From positions 140,116,853 through 140,180,852 of the forward strand of contig NC_133387.1 in the NCBI RefSeq assembly GCF_047511655.1: a DNA stretch of 64,000 bases, in the 5' to 3' direction. This document shows positions 51,101-63,100 of this stretch, in pieces. Every line of letters starts with the position of its first letter. Positions within the stretch are counted from its first letter, which is position 1. The notes under the pieces were generated by a model that searched no databases, was not told the DNA's origin, and was given only the letters and a program-made list of their open reading frames with translations. The stretch comes from Castor canadensis. Lineage: Eukaryota > Chordata > Mammalia > Rodentia > Castoridae. A program made the translations under genes and the position numbers.

Positions 51101-54100
51101 TTTTTTTGTTTTGTTTTGTTTTTTAAAGATGTAGATTCCACATTTGAGAGAAAACATGCAGGTTCTGTCTTTCTCAGTCAGGCTTCGCTTCTCATGATGA
51201 TCTCCACTTCCATCCATTTTCCTGCAAATGACATCACTTCATTCTGCCACATGGCTGAATAATACTCCATTGTTTATATATACCACATTTTCTTTATCTT
51301 TTCATCTGTTAATAGATACCTAGGTTGATGTCATAGCTTGGTTATTGTGAATAGTGCTGTGATGAACATGGGTGTACAGGTATCTCTACTGTATGCTTAC
51401 TTATATTCCTTCAGGTGTTTCCAGAACTGTTAGCTGGATCATATGTTAGTTGTAGTTTTAGTTTTTTGAGGAGTCTCCATACTGATTTTTTGATTTCCAT
51501 AGTGGCTGCACTAATGTATATTCCCACCAACAATGGGTTGCTTTCCCCCATGTCCTCACAAGCATTTGAGGTTGTTTCCTTGGTAGCCGTTCTGATAGGA
51601 ATAAGATGGAAAGTCAGTATTGTTTTGATTTGCATCTCCTTTACGGCTAAGAATATTGAAAATTTCATGTATGTATTGACCATTTATACTTCTTATACTG
51701 TTAAATTAATTTCTCCATGCATTGGTTGGATTATTTTTAACGCTTGAATTTTTTTGAGCTCTTTATATATCCTGGATATATAAAGATGAATGGCTGCCAT
51801 ATACTTTCTCCCTTTCTATAAGCTGTCTACTCACTCTGGTAATTGTATCCTTTGATGCGCAGAAGCTTTTTCATTTGATACAATCCCACTTGTTAGTTCT
51901 TGCTATTATTTATTTTTTTACTCATATGTACATACAATGTTTGGATCATCTCTTCCCCCCTTGCTCCCCCTCCCTCTCCCCCCCACCCCTTCACTTCCAG
52001 GCAGAAACTGTTTTGCCCTTATGTCTATTTTGTTGAAGAGAGAATATAAGCAATAATAGGAAGAACCATGGGGTTTTGCTAGTTGAGATAAGGATAGATA
52101 TACAGGGAGTTGACTTGCATTGCTTTCCTGTACATGTGTGTTACCTTCTAAATTAATTCTTCTCAAACTAACCTTTTCTCTAGTTATTGGTCCCCTTCTC
52201 CTATTGGCCTCTGTCGCTTTAAAGTATCTGCATTAGTTTCTCTGTGTTGAGGGCAACAAATGCTATCTAGTTTTTTGGGTGTCTTACCTATCCTCATACC
52301 TCCCTTGTGTGCTCTTGCTTTATCATGTGATCAGAGTCCAGTCCCCTTGTTATGTTTGCCCTTGATCTAATGTCTGCATATGAGGGAGAACATACAATTT
52401 TTGGTCTTTTGGGCCAGGCTAACCTCACTCAGAATCTTGCTATTATTTCTTGACAGAAATACCAGGAGTCTGATTCAGAAAGTCATTGTCTGTGTCTATG
52501 CCTCGAAGTACTTTGTTTTCTGCTACTAGTTTCAGAATTTTATGTCTTACATTAAGGTCTTTGATCCATTTCAAATTGATTTTTATACAGGGTGAGAGAT
52601 AGGGATCTAGTTTCAGTTATCTAAATGTGGATATCCAGTTTTCCCAAAGGCATTGGCTGAAGAGGCTGTCTTTTCTCCAAGGTACATTTTTAGCATCTTT
52701 GTTGAGAATCAGATGGATAGAGCTGCATGGGCTTGTTTCTGGGTCCTCTCTTCTGTTCCATTGGTCCTTATTTACCTACCATCTGTTTTTTTCCCAGAAT
52801 CTCAATTTCCTTGCTGAATTTCTATCCATATTTCTGACTTTTCCTCTAGGTCTTAAGTTTACTCCCTTACTCCATCTGTTTGTTTGAACCCTCTTTGAGG
52901 TTACTGATAATCTTTAAAAATGAACTTTTGAAACACAACAAGTAAACTCATAGGAGCCCTAAATAAATACCAAAGTGAAACAGAGAACACCATAAATAGA
53001 GAGATAAATGAATTAAGGATGAAAACTGACAGTGTCAAAGAGGAAGTAACCCATGATATGGAAAACCTCAGGGAAAAAAAAAAATGAAACAAATACAAAA
53101 CACAATTGAAGGCCACTCCAGCAAACTAGAACAAGCAGAAGACAAAATCTCAGAACTTGAAGATGAAATGGAAATAAAAGGAAAAACTGAAGAACTATTA
53201 CTTAAACAACTCAAAACCTGTGAAAGGAATATGCAAGAATTCACCAACTCAGTCAGAAGACCAAACCTCAGAATCACGGGTATTGAAGAAGGAGAAGAAC
53301 TGCAAGCAAAAGGATTTTGTAATATATTCAACAAAATATTAACAGAAAATTTCCCAAATCTAGAGAAAACTATGCCCATTTAGAAACAGGAAGCCTCCAG
53401 GACATCAAACAGACTTGACGAAAATAAAGCTACCCCATGACATATTATCATTAAAACAACAAGCACAGACAATAGAGAAAGAATATTGAAGGCTGTAAGA
53501 GAGAAGAAACAAATAACATACAAAAGTAAACCCACCAAAATCACAGCAGACTCCTCAATGGAAACCTTAAAAGCAAGAAGAGCATGGAGTGAAGCATTCC
53601 GGGCACTGAATGAAAATAATTTCAACCCTAGGATACTCTACCCAGCAAAACTATCATTCAAACTAGATAGAGCAATAAAAGTCTTCCATGATAAGCATAA
53701 GCTAAAACAATATATATGCCCACCAAGCCACCACTACAAAAGTGTCTTCAAGGAATCCTACACACAGAAAATGAAAGCATATAAAACCATGAAAGAACAG
53801 GCAGCCCAAAACACAGGAGAAGAAAAGGCAAGAAAGTAGACAGTAACATTGATTTAACTGCACACAATCAAATCCTTAAGCAACAAAGACAACTAAATGA
53901 CAGGGATCATCACATACCTATGAATACTAACACTGAATGTTAACAGACTTAATTCTCCCATCAGAAGACACTGTTTGGCAAACTGGATTAAAAAGGAAGA
54001 TACAACAATCTGCTGCTTTCAGGAGACCCATCTCATTGACAGAAACAAACACTGGCTTAGGGTGAAAGGCTGGAAGAAGATTTACCAAGCCAGTGGCCCC

Positions 54101-57100
54101 CCAAAACAGGCAGGAGTAGCAATACTTTTCTCAGACAAAGTAGACTTAAAACCTACATTGATCAAACAAGATAAAGAAGGACACTCCATACTTACAAAAG
54201 GGGAAATACACCAAAAGGAAATAACAATTATCAATCTATATGCCCAACATCAGTGCACCCAGTTTCATCAGACATACTCTGAAGAACCTAAAAGCATATA
54301 TAGACTCCAACACAGTGGTAGTGGGAGACTTTAATACTCCCCTATCACCAGTAGATAGGTCATCAAAACAAAAAAATCAATGAAGAAATTCTAGAACTAA
54401 ATTACACCATAGATCAAAGGGACCGAGCTGATGTCTACAGAATATTTCACCCAACTTCTGCACAAAATACATTCTTCTCAGCAGTCCATGGAACCTTCTC
54501 CAAAATTGATCCTATCTTAGGCACAAAGCAAGCCTCAGCAAATATAAGAAAATAGAAATAATACCATGCATTCAATCTGATGACAACACATTAAAACTAG
54601 AACTCAGCAACATAAACAACAGTAAAAAACATGCAAACAATTGGAAGCTGAACAATGTATTGCTTAAATATCAGTGGGTCATTGATGAAATAAAAGAGTA
54701 AATTAAAAGATTTCTGGAAGTTAAAGAAAATGAAAACATGACCTACTGGAACCTATGGGACAGAGCAAAGGTATTCTAAAGAGGAAAGTTTATAGCCATG
54801 AGTGCATATATTAAAAGGACAGAAGAATCTGAAATCAGTGACGTAATGCTACATCTCAAACTCTTAGAAAAACAAGAACAAGCAAATCCCAAAATAAGCA
54901 GAAGGAGAGAAATAATAAAAATAAGGGCCGAAACCAATGAAACAAGCAACAACAAAAGATACAAAGAATCAATAAAACAAAAAGTTGGTTCTTTGAAAAT
55001 ATAAATAAAATTGACAGACCCCTGGCAAACCTGACTAAAAGGAAGAGAGAAAAAACCCAAATTAGTAAAATCAGAAATGCAAAAAGGGTAGATAACAACA
55101 AACACCACAGAAATCCAGAAAATCATCAGAGACTACTTTGAGAACTTACATTCTAATAAATTTGAAAATCTTAAAGAAACGGACAAATTTCTAGATACTT
55201 ACGACCATCCAAAATTGAACCAAGATGACATTAATCACCTGAATAGACCTATAACACAAAATGAAACTGAAGCAGCAATAAAGAGTCTCCCCAAAAAGAA
55301 AAGTCCAGGACCTGATGGATTCTCTGCTGAATTCTATCAGACTTTCAAAGAAGACCTAATACCAACCCTCCTTAAACTGTTCCACAAAATTTAAAGAGAA
55401 GGAAAACTGCCTAACGCATTTTATCAAGCCAGTATTACACTCATCACAAAACCAGACAAAGATACCTCCCAAAAGGAGACCAATAGGCGAATCTCCTTAA
55501 TGAATATCGATGCAAAAATCCTCAATAAAATAATGGCAAACCAAATCCAACAACACATGAGAAAACTCATTCACCATGACCAAGTCGGCTTCATCCCAGT
55601 GATGCAGGGGTGGTTCAACATATGTAAATCTATAAATGTAATACAGCACATTAATAGAAGCAAAGATATAAACCATTTGATCATCTCAGCAGATGCAGAA
55701 AAAACCTTTGACAAGATCTAACACCACTTCATGATAAAAGCTCTAAGAAAACTAGGAATAGAAGGAAAGTACCTCAACATTATAAAGGCTATATATGACA
55801 AACCTACAGCCAACATCATACTTAATGGTGAAAACCTGAAACCATTTCCCCTAAAATCAGGAACGAGACAAGGGTGCCCACTATCCCCACTCCTATTCAA
55901 CATAGTACTGGACTTCCTGACCAGAACAATTAGGCAAGAAGGAGGAATAAAAGGAATACAAATAGGTAAAGAAACTGTCAAAATATCCCTATTTGCAGGT
56001 GATATGATCCTATACCTTAAAGACCCAAAATACTCTACCCAATCACTCCTAGACACCATAAACAGCTTCAACAAGGTGGCAGGATACAAAAATCAACTTA
56101 TAAAAATCATTAGCCTTTCTGTACACCAACAGTGAACAAACTGAGAAAGAATATATGGAAACAATTCCATTTACAATAGCCTCAAAAAAAATTAAATACC
56201 TAGGCGTAAACTTAACAAGGATGTGAATGCCCTCTACAAGGAGAATTAGAAACCCCTGATGAAAGAGATCAAGGAAGACTACAGAAGGTGAAGAGTTCTC
56301 CTGTGCTCATAGATTGGTAGAATCAACATAGTAAAAATGGCTGTACTACCAAAAGCAATCTGCATGTTTAATGCAATTCCCATCAAAATCCCAATGACAT
56401 TCATCACAGAGATTGAAAAATCTACCCTAAAATTCATTCGGAATCACAAGAGACCGCGAATAGCCAAGGCAATACTCAGCAAAAAGAGCAATGCTGGAGG
56501 TATCACAATACCCAACTTCAAACTATATTACAAAGCAATAGTAATAAAAACAGCATGGTACTGGCACAAAAACAGACATGAAGACCAGTGGAACAGAATA
56601 GAGGACCCAGATATGAATCCACACAACTATGCCCAACTTATTTTTGACAAAGGCGCTAAAAATACATGATGGAAAGAAGATAGCCTCTTCAACAAATGTT
56701 GGGAAAAGTGGTTATCTGTCTGCAAAAAACTGAAACTAGACCCATATTCATCACCCTGTACTAGTATCTACTCAAAATGGATCAAGGACCTTAATCTCAG
56801 ACCTGAAACTAAAGTTGGCACAGGAAACAGTAGGAAACATTTGGAAGTAATAGGTATAGGCAAGGACTTCCTCAGTAGAACCCCAGCAACTCAGCAACTA
56901 AGTGATAGCATAGATAAATGGGACTTCATAAAACTAAAAAGCTTCTGCTCAACAAAAGAAATGGTCTCTAAACTGAAGAGACCACCCACAGAGTGGGAGA
57001 AAATATTTGCCATCTACACATCAAACAAAGGTCTGATAACCAGAATATACAGAGAACTTAAGAAACTAAACTCATTCTTCCACTGGAGGCCTACACGCCA

Positions 57101-60100
57101 CTGTTACCCCGCCATTACCACCGCCATGTCTCTAGTGATCCCTGAGAAGTTCTAGCACATTTTGCGAGTACTCAACACCAACATTGATGGGCGATGGAAA
57201 ACAGCCTTTGCCATCACTGCCATTCAGGGTGTGGGGTGAAGATTTGCTCATGTGGTGTTGAGGAAAACAGACATTGACCTCACCAAGAGGGCTGGAGAAC
57301 TCACTGAGGATGAGGTGGAACGTGTGATCACCATTATGCAGAATCCACGCCAGTACAAGATCCCAGATTGGTTCTTGAACAGACAAGAGGATGTAAAGGA
57401 TGGAAAATACAGCCAGGTTCTGGCCAATGGTCTGGACACCAAACTCCGTGAAGATCTGGAGCGACTGAAGGAGATTAGGGCCCATAGAGGCCTGCGCCAC
57501 TTCTGGGCATTCGGGTCAGAGGCTAACACACCAAGACCACTGGCTGTCACAGTCGCACTGTGGGGGTGTCCAAGAAGAAATAAGTCTGGGCCTTTCTGTT
57601 AATAAATAGTTTATATGGGAAAAAAAAACAACCTAAACTCCCAAAATCAATGAACCAATAAAGAAATGGGCAACTGAACTAAACAGAACTTTCTCAAAAG
57701 AAGAAATTCAAATGGCCAAAAAACACATGAAAAAATGCTCACCATCTCTAGCCATAAAGGAAATGCAAATCAAAACCACACTATGATTCTACTTCACTTC
57801 TGTTAGAAAAGTTACCATCAAAAACACCACCAACAACAAATGTTGGCGAGTATGTGGGGGGAAAGGAACCCTCATACACTGCTGGTGGAAATATAAGCTA
57901 GTCAACCACTTTGGAAAACATTATGGAGGCTTCTTAACAAACTAAACACAGATCTGCCATATGATCCAGCAATCCCACTCCTGGAGATACACCCAAAGGA
58001 ATGCGACACAGGTTACTCCAGAGGCACCTGCACACCCATGTTTATTGCAGCACTATTCACAATAGCCAAGTTATGGAAACAGTCAAGATGCCCCACCACT
58101 GACGAATGGATTAAGAAAATGTGGTATCTATACACAATGGAATTTTATGCAGCCATGAAGAAGAATGAAATCTTATCATTCGCAAGTAAATAGGTGGAAC
58201 TAGAGAACATCATTCTGAGCAGGTTAGCCAGGCTCAGAAGACCAAAAATCATATGTTCTCCCTCATATGCGGACTTTAGATCTAGGGCAAATGCAGCAGT
58301 GTGATTGGACTTGGGTCACATGATAAGGGGAGAGCACATACAGGAGGTATGGGGATAGCTAAGAAACCCAAAACATGAAAGTATTTGATGTCCCCACTGC
58401 AGAGGAACTAATACAGAAACCTTAAAGCAACAGAGGTCGATACGGGAAGGGGATCAGGAACTAGTGAAAAGGACAGTTAGAGGCGAATCAGCTTGCGTTG
58501 TAACACATTTGTACATGGAAGCAATGCTAGCAATCTGTCAGTATAGCTATCCTTATCTCAACTAGCAAATAGCGCTTTATCTTCCTTATTGCTATGTTTT
58601 CTCTTCAACAAAATTAGAGATAAGGGCAGAACAGATTCTGCCTGGAAGCAAGAAGGGGGCGGGGGGGGGGGTGAGGGAGGAGGCAGGGGATGGGGGGAGA
58701 AATTTCCCAAACAGTGTATGCACATGTGAATAAAGGAATAAAAAAAAAATACACTTTTGATGTTGAGTGTGGTAGCACACAACTACAGTCCCAACTACTC
58801 AGGAGGTAGAGATTGGACCAGGGTTTGAGGCCAGCCTGGGCAAAAGTTAGCTAGACTGTATCTGAGAAACAAACCAGGTGTGGTGGTACTCGTGCCTATA
58901 ATCCCCGCTACTTGGCAGGGGGAGGTAGAAGGCTTACATTCTGAGGCCAGCTAAGGCAAAAGCATAGGACCCTGTCTGAAAAATAAAACTAAAAACAACA
59001 AAACCCAAATTAGACCTTTAAATTCCATGTCTGGCATTTCTGCTTTCAGTTCTTTAGATTTCATTATTGAAGAGTTATGTGGAATCATAGTCTTGCTGTT
59101 TCATATTTCTTGTGTTTCTTTGTGGTGATAAGGACATCTGTGGAGACAAGATAACTCTTCCAGCTTTATTTGGGGGACTTCTTAGTGACCGGTCTTCTAC
59201 TCAGCACCAGTCAGAGAAGAGGGGGAAAAAATAGCTAAAACAGTAACACTGTTCACGGTGGTTCCATAAGCAGTCTGAGGGCCATGATGGTCATGGGTCT
59301 GTTGTCAGTGTTAGGGCTGCATTCACTTTAGAAACTACCCTTCTTCGTGTACCCAGAGCCACAGTAGACCCAAGCGGTTTTGCATCCTGCAGGCCAGGCA
59401 CCTTCCCACTTGCGCCAGACCCCTTGGCAAACACCCAAGCCTAAGGGTGTCTCCTGAGTGAATAGGAAAGGAGGAGAAAGCAGACAGGACTGAGATCTGT
59501 GCTGGAAGGAGACAATGGAGGGAACCCATTACTCTGTGTGATGGTCTTGGAACTTTCAGGCCCTGCCCAGTGGTAAATTGCTCTCTGGGAGGGAGGAAGC
59601 TGGGAAAACAGAGCAATCCACTGGGCCTGGTTTCAGAGCTCTCAGTCCAGCCTGGCAGCAAACCACACTCAGCAGGGAGGCAGCTCCAGAGGCTGAGTAG
59701 CCTGCTGGCTGTGGGCTTGGACTTGTGGCAGGACCGTGATCACTAAGCCCTTCACAGTCTAATCTCCGCACTGTCAAACCTGAAGAGTCCATGTCTGAAC
59801 CCTCACTCTCCTCATGACTGCGCCTTGCGGCTGTGTCCCTTTAAGACACTGTAGGACCATCCCAAAGTCCCTGGCTTTCCTACTTGAAGTGTTCCTTGTT
59901 TCCAAGTCTCCAGAATAGCACTGTTTCAAGCAGTAGGCCCTCTCTCAAGTTGTTGCCTGGCTGCAGGTTTCTGAGGTATGGGGAAAAACACAATGGATTT
60001 CTTCTCTAATGCTGGCCTGCCACTCAGGAGTCACTGTCACACAAAGTCCCTACAGTGGATTTATGACTTATCTTGCCACTAGTCTGTTGTCACTAGGGCT

Positions 60101-63100
60101 ACCTGGCTTACCTTGTGGGTTACCCCACACCCCAAAGCCAGGTTTGGAGCTACATCCTGTTTCCTACTTTTGTCTGCATTGCCTTTCTGTTTCTCTGTGC
60201 CCTTCTAGCTGTCCTATTGCCTTTCATGATTCTTGATGAACATCCTCTCTGGGATATAGTCTGTCATTTGTTACCCTGATTCTTCTCATTATGGAGTCAT
60301 ACAAGGTGGCTTCTATTCTGCCAGCTTACCCCAGAAGTCATGTCTTTCCCTTTTGAACGCCAAGTAAGTTTTCTATAATAGCAGGAACAATTATAGCCCC
60401 TTTTTACATATATGTAAATGGAAAAGCATTTTTTGGTAGAATGAAAATGACTTCTGGTGGAAAGCAAAATTCCATCTTTGTAGAATGTCAGTTTTTATAC
60501 TTCTCAAGCAGTAGCTCAGGCATGTTGCCAAAATTAACAACTCATATTAATGCTGCACTTACTCAGGGAATACTTATCTGGTACCTTCTGTTGTGAAACA
60601 CAACAGCTCCTGCTAGCCAGGTGTAGTGATGCATGCCTGCAGTCCAACTTGGGCAACATAGCAACAAAACAAAATAGCTCCTATTCAAAAATTATCCAAA
60701 CTCCCAAAATTGGAGAAATGAAGCCTATGTATTAAAACTAACGTTACAGGAGAGTCAAGCACTTGTGAGTTCTTAAGTTCAGTTTAGACTGACTCACAAA
60801 TTACTTACTGTATGCCACATTTTTTCCCAACATGTTCTTATTTATAATGGTAACCCAATAAGGTTTTCAATTTACAAGTGAAGCTGAAGGTTAGAGGTTA
60901 AGTATTTGCCTAAAACTACTTACATCCTGAGGTTCCAAAGCCATTTTCTCTTCATTTTTGTTTTGCTAGAAAGCAGATAGTCTTTAGAACTTTAGCGAGA
61001 AATGACCCAAACATTGTATGCACATATGAATAAAAGAAGCAAAAAAAAGAACTTTAGCATTCGGATTTGTGGGATTTAATGTAGGTGCTACAAATATCTC
61101 TACAAACCTAAATAGCCTTCAGATCATGACATAGTTTTTGACTTTCCCTGTAACACGTTGAAAAAAGTTAAGATTCCGTTACTTCTATGCTTTTAAAATA
61201 GAAGCAATATGTAATTTATTCTAGGATAACTTATGTTGAAATTATCACTACTCTTACGTTTCACTAGTTATTTAAAAAATAAGATAAAATGTGACCAAAT
61301 TCTTTTAAAGAAGCTGTGTTACAAGAAGATATAAAACATTTTGCAATTTGAATGTGGTCTGTCTAAAGAATCTCCTCTGTCTCTACCCATCTGCCTTCTC
61401 ATGGATGCTTACTGTCTATTTCATCTGGCTTTTTTCACCTGGCATAATTTTTTTTGAGTTGAATCCATGTTGTAGCATGCATTGGCAGTTTGTTCCTTTA
61501 TATTGCTAACTAATGCAGTGTGCACACATACTTCATTTATTAATTCTTCAGTTGATAATTAGATTGTTTCTACTTTGGGGTTACTTTGAATAATGCTACT
61601 GTGAACATTTATATATAATTCTTTGTATGAAAATGTTTAAATTTATTTTAAATAGCTACTTAGAGGAATTCTCCTGCTGTGTTTTGTCTTGAAGAAACTT
61701 AAAAACTTGTCAAAATGTTTTCCAAATGGCTACCCCATTTTACATTCCCACTAGGAGCACATGAGGGTTTCCAGTTCTCTACATCCTGGTCAGTGCTTTC
61801 TCATTGTAAACATTCTGATGAGTATGAAGCTGTGCCTTCTGGCTCTTTAGTCTGCATTTCCCTAGTGATGTTGAACGTTCTCTATGAGTGCAAGTTTTAT
61901 GTTTCATTTATTTATTTATTTGGTAAAATGTGTATTTAATTGTTTTGGCAGTTTTTAAGTTGGATTTTTGCCAGATTTTATGGATTTTTATATGAGTTTA
62001 TGATATTCTGTAAACAAATCTCTTATGAGAAATAGGATTTGCGAAAATTTCTCCTACTCTTCATTTTCTTAATGGTGTCTTTGAAAATAACAAAACTTTT
62101 AGTGGATAATTCCAATTTGTCAATTTTTTCTTATGTGATTCATGCTGTTGGTACTGTATCTAAGGAACTTTTTGTCTAAAAGTCATAATGAAGAGTTTCT
62201 CTTAATTTTTCTTTATGTTTTATAGTGTTCTTACAGTTAGTTATTTGTGCATTTTGAGATAATTTTTGTATGTAATGTAGTTCCCCTTTATCCCTTTCTC
62301 TTTCCTTGGTTTCAGTTACAGTCAACCTTAGAGAGTATTAAGTGGAAAATTACAGAAATAAACGATCACCCCAGAACTGCCAAAAGAAGAGAAATAGTTA
62401 GAGTATATTATTATAAATCTATATTGTTGTTAAATCTGACTGTGCCTGCTTTATAAATAAACTATCATAAGTACGTATGAGTAGGAAAATATAGGTGTCA
62501 GTGCTATCTGGGGTTTTAGGTGCTGTTGTAGTGTGAGATAAAGATCTAAATTCATCTTTTGCAATACTCAATCACCTCATTTTCTTTTGACAGAATTTTT
62601 TCCCCCATAATCATTCTGTTATGTGTTTATGTTCAACTGAATTATATTTAAGACAAGAAGATGAAGATAGAACTTGGGTGCCTCTTTTATCAGGACTTTT
62701 TCTCTATTAACAGTTTTTCACTGAAGACCTTTAAAGTATATGTTATCTGATAAATAGAGATTGATGTCTCAATATATTGATCTGTATTTGCTTATGTAAT
62801 ACTTTAATATTTTGTAGAATGAATAAATATAGAATGTATGTTAGGAGAGCATGATGACTTAAAGTTGAACATGAGATGTAATTTTGTAGACTTCCATGTT
62901 TGTTTGGATTCAATGGTCCTCTTCCTCATGAGTCACCATAGAAGGCCATCCGCCTCCACCCTGCCACTTGCCATTGTTCTAAACTTGAGTACATGGGATT
63001 GTCAACCATTCAAACTCAAACTCCAAAAGTAAAAATGATTTTATTTAGGGTCTTAGGGAATTACAATGCAGGAAAGACAGATTCAGATGCCTCTATAGTT

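Noticed and set aside
53084..53839. Open frames with coiled-coil and RRM-like sequence
   Set aside because: They are L1 ORF1, broken by stops, not a host RNA-binding gene.
57252..57602. 116-codon open frame that looks like an intact ribosomal protein
   Set aside because: It is the middle of the RPS18 retrocopy; upstream stops and a downstream frameshift show it is a pseudogene.
59335..59792. Minus-strand open frames of 78-108 codons in intron 11
   Set aside because: No domain, no splice or promoter evidence; composition-driven.
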